Notes under the pieces: generated by a model | Told to the model about the DNA's origin: nothing | Database searches by the model: none | Seen by the model: only the letters and a program-made list of their open reading frames with translations | Shown here: positions 1 through 6,948 of the stretch, piece by piece | Numbering within the stretch: position 1 is the stretch's first letter | Layout of the letters: the number at the start of each line of letters is the position of its first letter | Position numbers and translations under genes: made by a program | Assembly (NCBI GenBank): GCA_947631305.1 | Contig: CANRKV010000051.1 | Coordinates: forward strand, 1 to 9,822 | DNA length: 9,822 nucleotides | Direction of reading: 5' to 3' | Source: an uncultured Jeotgalicoccus sp. | GTDB taxonomy: Bacteria > Bacillota > Bacilli > Staphylococcales > Salinicoccaceae

Positions 1-8
1 AAGGCGGG
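1..8 (+). promoter_or_regulatory. Ribosome binding site of the glutathione peroxidase gene
   Basis: The purine-rich AAGGCGGG at the very edge of the window lies 7 bases before the ATG at 16. It resembles the AAGGAGG consensus with one mismatch and supports that ATG as the start. The promoter must lie outside the window. Confidence 0.6.
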
Positions 9-15
9 ATAATCA

Positions 16-492
16 ATGAACAGTATTTATGATATAGAAGTTGAATCTAAAGACCACAGTACTTATAAACTTGAGGAGTACAAAGATTATGTAATAGTCA
101 TCGTTAATACAGCAACAAAATGCGGTTTAAGCGGACAGTTTGACGGGCTTGAAAAGCTGTATCAGCAATATAAAGATCAGAAATTTATCATTCTCGGTTT
201 CCCGTGTAACCAGTTTGCCAATCAGGAACCGGGCAGCGCGGAAGAGGCTGCGGAGTCTTGTAAAATCAATTACGGCGTTACTTTTCCGATTCATGAAAAA
301 ATTAATGTTAACGGCGAGAATGAACATCCGTTATACACTCATTTAAAAGAACAGCAGGGCGGAGTGCTCGGCAGTAAAATCAAATGGAACTTCACTAAAT
401 TTGTTATAGACAGAAATGGCGAAGTTGTAAAAAGATTCGGTCCTAAAGATGAACCTGAAAAAATGGATAGCCTAATCCAGGAACTGCTGTAA
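16..492 (+). CDS. bsaA: Glutathione peroxidase family protein, thioredoxin-dependent type
   Basis: This 158-residue protein has the full length of the bacterial cysteine-type glutathione peroxidases. They reduce hydrogen peroxide and organic or lipid hydroperoxides in the cytoplasm, usually with thioredoxin as electron donor rather than glutathione. The catalytic tetrad is visible: peroxidatic Cys36 in NTATKCG, Gln70 in FANQEPG, and Trp124-Asn125 in KWNFTKF. The third conserved cysteine, Cys64, sits in FPCNQF. Cys82 lies 46 residues after Cys36, the spacing known for the resolving cysteine of thioredoxin-dependent members, so an intramolecular disulfide mechanism is likely. No signal peptide is seen. 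The ATG follows a good ribosome site, and the gene ends at a strong hairpin shared with the convergent pump gene. The family assignment is secure. The symbol follows the Bacillus and Staphylococcus usage for this family and is less certain. The physiological reductant is inferred. Confidence 0.95.
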   Translation: MNSIYDIEVESKDHSTYKLEEYKDYVIVIVNTATKCGLSGQFDGLEKLYQQYKDQKFIILGFPCNQFANQEPGSAEEAAESCKINYGVTFPIHEKINVNGENEHPLYTHLKEQQGGVLGSKIKWNFTKFVIDRNGEVVKRFGPKDEPEKMDSLIQELL

Positions 493-498
493 CTATAT

Positions 499-537
499 AA
501 AAAATCCTCACCGGAATAATTCCGGCGAGGATTTTTT
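499..537. terminator. Bidirectional intrinsic terminator between the peroxidase and RND genes
   Basis: A hairpin pairs TCCTC-A-CCGGAA (505-516) with TTCCGG-C-GAGGA (520-531) around a 3-base TAA, with a single A-C mismatch. It is flanked by an A-run on the left (499-504) and a T-run on the right (532-537), which extend the pairing. The T-run serves the + strand gene ending at 492, and the A-run serves the - strand gene ending at 544. Position, stem strength and both tracts make this a textbook convergent terminator. Confidence 0.93.
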
Positions 538-543
538 CATTTA

Positions 544-3500
544 CTATTTTCTAGTGTTATTATCTTTCATTTTATCGATTAATCTTTGCATCTCATCGAT
601 ATAATTTCTTTCCTCTTCTTCTTCATTCACTTCATCAATACTCATCTGTTCTGCCTGTGCTTCTTTACGTTTCTCAGCATCGATATCTTTTTGAGTAATG
701 ACTTCACCTTCAGGTGTCATATACTTCTTATGCATGTTACGCGTTTCTTTATCGATATAGCTGTAGAATATCGGAATCACAAACAGTGTAAAGAATGTAC
801 TGCTGACAAGGCCGCCGATGACTACTGTACCCATAGGTGCAATCATCTCTCCGCCTTCGCCGACACCGATTGCCAACGGCAGCATACCAAGCGCTGTTGT
901 CAGTGCTGTAATAACGATTGGACGGAAACGGTGCTGTACGCTGAGCTCAAGTGCCTCAAGCGTCGGAATACCTTTTTCTTTCTGCTGATTCGTATAGTCA
1001 ACAAGCAGTATGGAGTTGTTGACTACTATCCCGAGCAGCATTATAATCCCGACGAATGACACGACGCTTAACGGGCTGTTTGTAAGTACCAGTGCCGCCA
1101 TAACACCGACAATACTTAAAGGCATTGCCATAATAACGATAAACGGATGTCTGAATGATTCAAACTGTGCAACCATTACCAGGTAGATAAATACTACACC
1201 TAAGACGATTGCGAGCAGCATTTGAGGAATCGCATCCCCAAGCATTTCAAGATCTCCGCCAACAGAATAGTGGGTATCTTCGCTGAAGTCTGCGCCTGCA
1301 ACAATATCTTCGACGTATGTGCCTGCTTCATTCAGAGACATATCTGAAGAATAAGTTACTGTCAGTTCACTTGTTTCTTCCTGATCACTGCGCGTAATTA
1401 ACGGCAGCATTTCAGTTTCTTCAAGTTCTGCGACTTCGCTGATTGCAACGTACTCACCTTCAGCATTTGGAATCTCAAGCGTTTCAAAATTCGATACGCT
1501 GTCGAGATACGTGTCCGGATATTTTACATTGATTGAAAGATAATCATCATTCGCTTCGACAGTAGATGCTTCTACACCGTTTGAAGCTTCATATAATGCC
1601 TGACCGATCTGAGCCGGCTGCAGGCCGTTTTCACGAGCTGCATCTCTATCGACTCTGATCTGCATTTCTTCAACCATATCTTCACGGCTTGAAGCTACGC
1701 CGTCGATTTGACCGTCTGCTTCCAGTTCATCGATGATAATCGTTTCTGATTCCGCTAAACGTTCAGCGTTGTCATCAGATACGCTCAGCATCAGCGTATT
1801 CGGTTCTGAACTCATACCCGATTGTGACATCGGAATGACGTTGATTTCTGCTGATTCGTCAAGTCCTTCAATTTCATCTTCAATATTGCTTATAAATTCA
1901 TTAGTCGTAACATTACGATCCGCCTGGCTTACCAGTGTGGCTGTAATACTTGCTTTGTTAGTTTCTTCCGACATAGCCATCATCGGCTGCAGAGAACCGA
2001 CGTTGCTTAAGTACATTTCTACTTCAGAGTAATCTTCCAGCTGCTGTTCAATACTTTGTACTGTTTCAAAAGTATCTTCATAAATTGTGCCCTGTTCTTT
2101 TTCTATTTCAATAGTAAGAGCACCTTCATCGCTTTCAGGCATTAAGGTCATACCCTGATTGATGATTCCGAGAATACCTGCTGCAACAAGCAGTAGAGTA
2201 ATAATCATTACCAGGAGACGATGCTGTAAAGTCCAGCGTGTAAACCTGGTCAGTAATTTCATGTAAGGTCTTTCGCTGCGTGCTTTTTCAATATTTTCTT
2301 TAGGCGCATCTAAAATACGGCTCGAGATCATCGGTACCACTGTTAACGCGACGAATAGTGAAGCAAATAAACTGAACACTACTGTAATTGCGAGTGGAGT
2401 AAAGAGCTGACCGACTAAACCGCTGACGAAAACAACCGGTGCAAACACTGCTGCAGTTGTTAACGTTGATGCAATAATGGCAGAAGCGACTTCCTTAGTA
2501 CCGTCACTTGCTGCTTTCTTAGGATTTTTGCCCATGGATAAGTGTCTATATATATTTTCTATTACAACGACGGAGTTATCGACCAGCATACCAATACCAA
2601 GTGCAAGTCCGCCAAGTGTCATTAAGTTAATGCTGATATTTGTAAAGAATAACAGCGCAAATGTTGTAATAACTGAGAATGGTATCGCAAGACCAATAAT
2701 CAGCGGTGCTTTCAGATTTCTAAGGAAAGCAAACAGTATAAACATTGCAAGTACAGCACCTGAAATCAGGGAAGTATACACACTGTTAATCGCGAGGTCG
2801 ATATATTCACCTTCATCGTACAGCGTTTCAACAGTTAAGTTGCTGAATTCATCTTCATCGAGTTTTTCATTAAGCACCTCATTGAATTCACTGTTTACGT
2901 TCGATGCATTTGCATCGGATGCAAGCATAACGTCAATAGAAAGTGCGTTATCCTGATTCAATCTCGTGATTGAATTGCTGTCCTGTTCTTCAACCGACAC
3001 ATCCGCAATATCATCCAATGTCAGAGTCCCGCCGTCCGGCAGATCCGCAATAACCAGTTCGCGCAATGTTTCAACTCCGTCGATATTACTTACAGTACGT
3101 GTTGAAATAGAAGTACGGCTTTCTGTATCAACTATAGTTGCGTTGGGAATAGATATATTGTTTGCTTCTATAAGTCCTGCAACATCACTTTGGGTCATAT
3201 TAGCTTCAGATAAAGCATCGACGTCCAGATTCACCTGGATTTCTTCGACGACAGTACCGTTTTGAGATATTGAAGCAACACCTTCAATATTTTCTAATTC
3301 AGTCACTAAGCCATCGACCTGCCCCTGATAATCAGCGACATTCTCACCGCTTGAAGTAACTGCCATCTGAATACTCGGCATCATCGATATATCAAACTCA
3401 AGGAACGAAGGATCTCCCGCCTGTTCAGGCAGCTGAACGCTTTCGAGGGCTCTTGTTATATCACTTTCCACTTCATCAATTGTCATGTCGTAACCAAATT

Positions 3501-3780
3501 CTAAAATAACAACTGAAGAACTTTCCTGTGATTGGGACGATATATTCGACAATCCATTAATGGACGACAGTTCCGATTCTATCGGTTTTGTTACATCCTC
3601 CATTACTTCCTCGGGACCGGCCCCCTGGTAAGTAGTTGCCACTGCCGCAATTGGCGGCTGGATGTTTGGCATAAGCTGAAGTGGAAGCCTTGTTAAAGAG
3701 ACGATTCCGAGCAGCATAAGTATAATCATAACGACGATTGTAAATTTAGGGCGTCTTATGGAAAAATCCGATAATTTCAA
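544..3780 (-). CDS. RND-family efflux pump (AcrB/SwrC-like, HAE group)
   Basis: This 1078-residue protein has the duplicated RND layout: TM1 near residues 13-31, a first large outer domain (about 35-330), five helices TM2-TM6 (335-487), TM7 near 521-541, a second large outer domain (545-850), then TM8-TM12 (854-1006). Pumps of this family use the proton gradient to export drugs, detergents, fatty acids or lipopeptides; Bacillus SwrC is the Gram-positive model. The TM4 proton-relay site reads LVDN, so Asp401 is kept while the second Asp of AcrB is Asn402. TM10 has Asn921-Asn922 where AcrB has its relay lysine. A charged tail of about 68 residues follows TM12. No membrane-fusion or outer-membrane partner gene lies beside it. 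The start is TTG at 3780 with AAGGAGA 9 bases upstream. A divergent TetR-type gene probably controls it. The family is certain; the substrate is unknown. Confidence 0.95.
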   Translation of the reverse strand: MKLSDFSIRRPKFTIVVMIILMLLGIVSLTRLPLQLMPNIQPPIAAVATTYQGAGPEEVMEDVTKPIESELSSINGLSNISSQSQESSSVVILEFGYDMTIDEVESDITRALESVQLPEQAGDPSFLEFDISMMPSIQMAVTSSGENVADYQGQVDGLVTELENIEGVASISQNGTVVEEIQVNLDVDALSEANMTQSDVAGLIEANNISIPNATIVDTESRTSISTRTVSNIDGVETLRELVIADLPDGGTLTLDDIADVSVEEQDSNSITRLNQDNALSIDVMLASDANASNVNSEFNEVLNEKLDEDEFSNLTVETLYDEGEYIDLAINSVYTSLISGAVLAMFILFAFLRNLKAPLIIGLAIPFSVITTFALLFFTNISINLMTLGGLALGIGMLVDNSVVVIENIYRHLSMGKNPKKAASDGTKEVASAIIASTLTTAAVFAPVVFVSGLVGQLFTPLAITVVFSLFASLFVALTVVPMISSRILDAPKENIEKARSERPYMKLLTRFTRWTLQHRLLVMIITLLLVAAGILGIINQGMTLMPESDEGALTIEIEKEQGTIYEDTFETVQSIEQQLEDYSEVEMYLSNVGSLQPMMAMSEETNKASITATLVSQADRNVTTNEFISNIEDEIEGLDESAEINVIPMSQSGMSSEPNTLMLSVSDDNAERLAESETIIIDELEADGQIDGVASSREDMVEEMQIRVDRDAARENGLQPAQIGQALYEASNGVEASTVEANDDYLSINVKYPDTYLDSVSNFETLEIPNAEGEYVAISEVAELEETEMLPLITRSDQEETSELTVTYSSDMSLNEAGTYVEDIVAGADFSEDTHYSVGGDLEMLGDAIPQMLLAIVLGVVFIYLVMVAQFESFRHPFIVIMAMPLSIVGVMAALVLTNSPLSVVSFVGIIMLLGIVVNNSILLVDYTNQQKEKGIPTLEALELSVQHRFRPIVITALTTALGMLPLAIGVGEGGEMIAPMGTVVIGGLVSSTFFTLFVIPIFYSYIDKETRNMHKKYMTPEGEVITQKDIDAEKRKEAQAEQMSIDEVNEEEEERNYIDEMQRLIDKMKDNNTRK

Positions 3781-3789
3781 ATTGAGTAC

Positions 3790-3796
3790 TCTCCTT
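3790..3796 (-). promoter_or_regulatory. Ribosome binding site selecting a TTG start for the RND gene
   Basis: On the - strand AAGGAGA stands 9 bases before the TTG at 3780. No ATG or GTG occurs at a suitable distance, and the following residues (MKLSDFSIRRPKF) match the usual amino end of RND pumps, so the rare TTG start is credible. Confidence 0.8.
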
Positions 3797-3811
3797 ATAT
3801 ATATTGTTTAT

Positions 3812-3840
3812 TTGTTTAAGCCAACAACGTGTTGTATAAT
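3812..3840 (+). promoter_or_regulatory. Probable promoter of the TetR-type regulator gene
   Basis: TTGTTT (3812-3817) and TATAAT (3835-3840) are separated by 17 bases, a good sigma-A promoter. Transcription would start near 3847, giving a leader of about 78 bases. The spacer contains a 12-base palindrome, which suggests repression by the gene's own product. Confidence 0.65.
3824..3835. promoter_or_regulatory. Candidate operator palindrome for the TetR-type regulator
   Basis: ACAAC-GT-GTTGT is a perfect inverted repeat with 5-base arms and a 2-base centre. It lies between the -35 and -10 boxes of the regulator promoter and a few bases downstream of the predicted start point of the RND transcript. 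A protein bound there could block both promoters. It is shorter than many TetR-family operators, so the real site may extend into less symmetric flanks. Binding is inferred from position only. Confidence 0.5.
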
Positions 3841-3848
3841 CCCTTATA

Positions 3849-3877
3849 ATCATAATAAAGTAGTTGAATACTATCAA
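3849..3877 (-). promoter_or_regulatory. Probable promoter of the RND pump gene
   Basis: On the - strand TTGATA (3877-3872) and TATGAT (3854-3849) are separated by exactly 17 bases, close to the sigma-A consensus. The start point would be near 3842, giving a leader of about 60 bases with the ribosome site near its end. The -10 box is only 8 bases from the -10 box of the opposing promoter, so the two polymerase footprints must overlap. Confidence 0.7.
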
Positions 3878-3924
3878 TAAACAATAACTGGTAAAGTGTT
3901 GAAAAACAGAAAGAAGTGTCTAAA

Positions 3925-4506
3925 ATGAGTCAAAAAGATGTAACCAGAAACAACCTGATAGAAGCATTTTGGGATATTTATAAAGTAAAACCTCTGCCAA
4001 AAATTACCGTTAAAGAGATAACAGATAAAGCAGGATATAACCGCGGAACATTTTATACATACTTCAGTGATATAAATGAAGTTCTGACACTGCTTAAAGA
4101 AAGTTTAATTCCGACAAGAGATATGATTATCGGTCCGCTGATGCTGCTCGATAAAAGCGGAGGCAATATTTTTGATACGCTGGAGCGGACGAATGATTAC
4201 GTCAAAGAGAACAGCGATAAAATCGCAGTCCTGATCGGACCTGAAGGCGATCCCAGTTTTGTACACGAATTTAAAATGCGTATCAGGATTATTATTATGG
4301 ATTACGTTTATGAACTTAAAATTAAAGAACCTGAGAAAATCGAGTATATTATAGAATATCAATTATCAGCTCTTATCGGTATGTTTCAATTATGGCTTGA
4401 GAAGAACGGGGAAGTTGATGAAATAATTCTGGGTGATTTCGTCGAAGATATTTCGAATCACGGCGTTACAACGATAATGACTTCCATGCTGAATAATAAA
4501 GAGTAA
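3925..4506 (+). CDS. TetR/AcrR-family transcriptional regulator
   Basis: The gene encodes 193 residues, typical for the TetR family of dimeric repressors that release DNA on binding a ligand. The amino-terminal helix-turn-helix is clear at about residues 28-47: ITVKEITDKAGYNRGTFYTYF, with the characteristic GTFYTYF recognition-helix end. The rest is a helical ligand-binding and dimerisation domain with many aromatic and hydrophobic residues near 120-160. A GTG at 3916 lies in frame three codons upstream, but its nearest purine run is only about 2 bases away. AAAGAAG ends 8 bases before the ATG at 3925, so the ATG is preferred; the site is weak, which suits a low-abundance repressor. It is divergent from the RND pump and shares the promoter region with it, the standard arrangement for a local efflux repressor. 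The inducing ligand cannot be read from the sequence. Confidence 0.93.
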   Translation: MSQKDVTRNNLIEAFWDIYKVKPLPKITVKEITDKAGYNRGTFYTYFSDINEVLTLLKESLIPTRDMIIGPLMLLDKSGGNIFDTLERTNDYVKENSDKIAVLIGPEGDPSFVHEFKMRIRIIIMDYVYELKIKEPEKIEYIIEYQLSALIGMFQLWLEKNGEVDEIILGDFVEDISNHGVTTIMTSMLNNKE

Positions 4507-4509
4507 ATC

Positions 4510-4542
4510 AACCCCCGAAACCGCTTGTCAGTTTCGGGGGTT
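4510..4542. terminator. Bidirectional intrinsic terminator between the regulator and folA
   Basis: AACCCCCGAAAC (4510-4521) pairs perfectly over 12 bases with GTTTCGGGGGTT (4531-4542) around a 9-base loop. The stem is very stable. The T-runs are short on both sides (TTT toward the right, TTGATTT on the - strand), but the position just after the stop of the + gene and 13 bases beyond the stop of the - gene makes termination of both very likely. Confidence 0.88.
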
Positions 4543-4555
4543 TAAGCTGCAGATA

Positions 4556-5047
4556 TTACTTTCTTTTCCATAGTTCAAAAGTATGCTCATATAAATTCTT
4601 TTCATCAACAAGACCTTTTTCAATTTTAACCAGTTCAAACTTGTCATAGTCAAATTTTTCATCGAAGTACGTGTCGCCTTCAAACGTTTCATGAATGACT
4701 GTACGGTATAATTCATCGACTTCGTCTTCGAACATTCTAAATAATACAGCACCGCCAATGATATAAAGATCTTCGTCGCCGGATTGTTCAAGTTCAAGTA
4801 TTTCCTCTTTTGAATGCACGACAATTGCACCCGGCGCTTCATAATCCTGCTGTCTTGTTAAGACAATATTCCGGCGCCCGGGGAGTGGTCTGTTCGGAAT
4901 TGATTCGTACGTTTTTCGTCCGGTCACCATGTCGCCCCGCATCGTTATCTTTTTAAAAAAAGCAACGTCAGCAGGCAGACGCCAAGGCAGTGCATCACCT
5001 TTACCGATAAGTCTGTTCTCATCTTCAGCCCAAACATAAGCGAGCAT
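4556..5047 (-). CDS. folA: Dihydrofolate reductase
   Basis: This is a 163-residue enzyme, the usual size for bacterial dihydrofolate reductase, which reduces dihydrofolate to tetrahydrofolate with NADPH in the cytoplasm and is the target of trimethoprim. Visible family features are Asn11-Arg-Leu-Ile-Gly, the LPWRLPAD segment with catalytic Asp27, the cofactor-binding GRKTYESI (43-50) and LPGRRNIVLT (55-64), and IIGGAVLF carrying the cis Gly-Gly. HTF near the carboxyl end matches staphylococcal enzymes. The residue before Gly-Gly is Ile, as in E. coli, whereas the S. aureus chromosomal enzyme has Phe98. Thr42 replaces the usual Met of the MGRK motif. The start at 5047 is chosen because AAAGGAG lies 8 bases upstream; ATG at 5053 would be only 2 bases away. 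No thymidylate synthase gene is adjacent, unlike many Firmicutes. The function is firm. Confidence 0.95.
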   Translation of the reverse strand: MLAYVWAEDENRLIGKGDALPWRLPADVAFFKKITMRGDMVTGRKTYESIPNRPLPGRRNIVLTRQQDYEAPGAIVVHSKEEILELEQSGDEDLYIIGGAVLFRMFEDEVDELYRTVIHETFEGDTYFDEKFDYDKFELVKIEKGLVDEKNLYEHTFELWKRK

Positions 5048-5053
5048 ATACAT

Positions 5054-5062
5054 CTCTCCTTT
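5054..5062 (-). promoter_or_regulatory. Ribosome binding site fixing the folA start
   Basis: On the - strand AAAGGAGAG precedes two in-frame ATG codons at 5053 and 5047. Spacing is about 2 bases to the first and 8 to the second, so the second is the likely start. It also gives a protein beginning like other dihydrofolate reductases. Confidence 0.75.
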
Positions 5063-5078
5063 GAAACTAAAACTGTTT

Positions 5079-5084
5079 ATTATA
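5079..5084 (-). promoter_or_regulatory. Possible -10 box of a folA promoter
   Basis: TATAAT on the - strand would place a transcript start near 5072, about 25 bases before the folA start codon. No -35 box of good match is found at 16-18 bases, so this is tentative. The gene may instead, or also, be transcribed from the ABC operon upstream. Confidence 0.3.
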
Positions 5085-5158
5085 ACTGTCATACCCTAAT
5101 GTGAGATGAATCATTCATTTTTTTGAAACCCTGCGCCAGCACCGGGTGTATCGACAAA

Positions 5159-5173
5159 CGTTATAATATAACG
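5159..5173. repeat. 15-base palindrome downstream of the ABC operon
   Basis: CGTTATA-A-TATAACG is a perfect inverted repeat with 7-base arms around one base, 7 bases past the stop of the ABC ATPase gene and upstream of folA. As RNA it would form only a short AT-rich hairpin with no long T-run, so it is a poor terminator. It may be a protein-binding site or chance; function is unknown. Confidence 0.4.
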
Positions 5174-5180
5174 CATGGCA

Positions 5181-5837
5181 TTATTTTATATAATCAGCAA
5201 GTAATTCTCTATAGAACGAATCTTTACCAATAACGATAACACGGTCGCATACTTCTTTAATTTCATTCATATCATGCGAGGTATAAATAATAAGCGTATC
5301 GTTGTTCTTCGCGTGAGTTTTTAAAAACTCTCCAATTTCTATCCTCGATTTTAAATCAATTCCCGCTGTCGGTTCATCCAGCAAAAGGAACACCGGATCA
5401 TTTATTAAACTGATAGCAAGGTTTAATTTTCTCTTCATACCGCCCGATAGTTTACTTACTTTCGTATCATGTCTGCTCAGCTGAATATTGTTCAGCAGCG
5501 CTTTTAATTCCTGCACAGATTTCTTGGCAGGTGACAGCTTTTGAAAGAACTTCATATTTTCAATAACAGTTAGATCTTCCCACACAGCAATATCCTGAGG
5601 AACATATCCGATAAGCTTTCTGTGTTCTTTAAAATACTTTTTATATGGCTTGCCGTTTAAATACAGTGCTCCACTGTCAGGTTTCGACAAGGTTGCTAAA
5701 ATTTTCAGCAGTGTTGATTTACCTGCACCGTTCTCACCAACAAGCCCGATAATTTCTCCCTGTTCTGCGGACATGCTGAAGTTGTCCAGCACATGACGTT
5801 TGCCGTAGCTTTTATTTACCGAGTTAACCTCCAGCAT
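5181..5837 (-). CDS. ABC transporter ATP-binding protein
   Basis: This 218-residue protein is a complete nucleotide-binding domain that would power the two permeases encoded just upstream. Walker A is GENGAGKST (34-42), the Q-loop glutamine is Gln81 in YVPQD, the ABC signature is LSGGM (130-134), Walker B is FLLLDE (150-155) with catalytic Glu155, the D-loop is AGID (158-161) and the switch histidine is His188 in TSHDM. It belongs to the ABC-2 exporter group (NatA, CcmA and LnrL-like). It lacks the carboxyl extension common in drug-exporting members, which are usually nearer 300 residues. The ATG lies 7 bases after GGAGG. The start codon and ribosome site sit inside the last codons of the upstream permease gene, a 14-base overlap implying translational coupling. 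The domain is certain; the substrate is unknown. Confidence 0.95.
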   Translation of the reverse strand: MLEVNSVNKSYGKRHVLDNFSMSAEQGEIIGLVGENGAGKSTLLKILATLSKPDSGALYLNGKPYKKYFKEHRKLIGYVPQDIAVWEDLTVIENMKFFQKLSPAKKSVQELKALLNNIQLSRHDTKVSKLSGGMKRKLNLAISLINDPVFLLLDEPTAGIDLKSRIEIGEFLKTHAKNNDTLIIYTSHDMNEIKEVCDRVIVIGKDSFYRELLADYIK

Positions 5838-6948
5838 TATTATCCCTCCAAATCCTAATGAGCATTAAAACTGCGATTAGAATGAACCATGGAATATTAA
5901 GTTCATTCTCTAAAAACATCAGTACCGGATGCAGCGACGATATTAAAGACAGCCCCGTCAGTGAAACGATAACCGGCATAACGAGTTGAAGTGCGAGTAG
6001 AGCAATTGTTAATGCCACTGCTGCCTGATATAATTTCACTGGTGATTTTACAAAAGAGGCAAGTAAGAACGCAGTGCCATTTATAATAATCCGGTACATG
6101 AAGAGCGACAGCAAGCTAATATCCGCTTCCAGCGTTTCTTTTATCACCACATAAGTAATACCGTCTACGATCAACATTACGGTGGTCATAATAACAAACG
6201 TCAGTAACATAAATTTCGTATATGAGTGCTTCATAAAATTGAATCTGATTCTGGCACTGCTGACAGTTTCACGTGTAACAAAATCGAATGTAAAAATAGT
6301 TACAATAAACGTGATATAAGCCCAGACTATCCACGGATTCAAGCCTGGTGTTTCTTCGCCGTTATCAGGTTCTCCGAGGAAATAAAATACCTGTTCCACG
6401 AGATTTGTATCTGTTTCAATCCGTTTACGTTCAGCTGCTATATCTTCTTTGTTTACTGGTGTTTCAGTCAGGAAATCATTCTGCAGCTCCAGCACATAAT
6501 CTACAGTCGTGTATTCACCCATCCGTTCCTGCACGAGCGAGGCTGCCAGTTCTTTTGCCGGTTCGTAATAAATCGAGCGGTCTGTATAATATGTTTCAAT
6601 TAAGTTTCTGCGCTGACCTCCGCGTATTTTCTCCTCGAAGTCTTCAGGCAGTATAAATACACTGTCCAGGTTATACTGTTCCAGTTCTCTTAAAGCAGCA
6701 CCACTGTTCTCTCCATCAAATACTTCAACGTCCATAAATTCACTGCTGTTAAGTCCTTCTATAAATAGATCAGCTTCTGTACTGTTTTCATGAACAACGA
6801 CTGCTGACGGCACTCTGAAGTCTTCGCTCGTACTGTTAAATACGGATATAACGGCGAGTGTAAACAGCAATGGCAGAATGAGCCACAATAATATTTTCGG
6901 CAGCTGCCGCTTTATAAGCAGCCATCTCGCGTATATCATATCCATCAT
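5824..6948 (-). CDS. ABC-2 type permease, second subunit
   Basis: The 374-residue protein has TM1 near residues 18-37, a large extracytoplasmic domain (about 38-205), and five further helices near 207-225, 245-267, 279-300, 306-330 and 352-366. This is the ABC2_membrane_3 layout seen in exporter pairs such as Bacillus LnrM/LnrN. The outer domain contains FILPEDFEEKIRGG (98-111), which parallels IIFPGKFTEKMMQG in the neighbouring permease, so the two are diverged paralogues and probably form a heterodimer. The start at 6948 is set by an ATGA overlap with the stop of the upstream permease; GGAG lies 11 bases before it. Its end overlaps the ATPase gene by 14 bases. No catalytic residues are expected. 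It is confidently an exporter-type permease, while the cargo (lipid, peptide, antibiotic or wall component) cannot be told. Confidence 0.88.
   Translation of the reverse strand: MMDMIYARWLLIKRQLPKILLWLILPLLFTLAVISVFNSTSEDFRVPSAVVVHENSTEADLFIEGLNSSEFMDVEVFDGENSGAALRELEQYNLDSVFILPEDFEEKIRGGQRRNLIETYYTDRSIYYEPAKELAASLVQERMGEYTTVDYVLELQNDFLTETPVNKEDIAAERKRIETDTNLVEQVFYFLGEPDNGEETPGLNPWIVWAYITFIVTIFTFDFVTRETVSSARIRFNFMKHSYTKFMLLTFVIMTTVMLIVDGITYVVIKETLEADISLLSLFMYRIIINGTAFLLASFVKSPVKLYQAAVALTIALLALQLVMPVIVSLTGLSLISSLHPVLMFLENELNIPWFILIAVLMLIRIWRDNNAGG

Noticed and set aside
586..1059. Open reading frame of 157 codons on the + strand inside the RND gene
   Set aside because: It is antisense to a certain coding region; its Cys/His-rich, Phe-rich composition is what the complement of the pump sequence gives, and it has no convincing ribosome site.
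2477..2956. Open reading frame of 159 codons on the + strand inside the RND gene
   Set aside because: Ser-rich product typical of an antisense shadow, and it lies wholly within a firmly assigned gene.
3916..3924. GTG start for the TetR-type regulator
   Set aside because: The nearest purine run is about 2 bases away, while the ATG three codons later has a better spaced AAAGAAG.
5048..5092. Amino-terminal extension of 15 residues on dihydrofolate reductase
   Set aside because: The extension contains the ribosome site AAAGGAG itself, and the family begins at the later ATG.
5131..5150. GC-rich partial hairpin (ACCC...GGGT with inner TGC...GCA) as terminator of the ABC operon
   Set aside because: On the - strand the stem is interrupted by a bulge and followed by an A-run rather than a T-run, so it does not fit an intrinsic terminator.
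5048..5180. Tetrahydrofolate riboswitch upstream of folA
   Set aside because: No conserved core or pseudoknot-like pairing was recognised in this short AT-rich gap.
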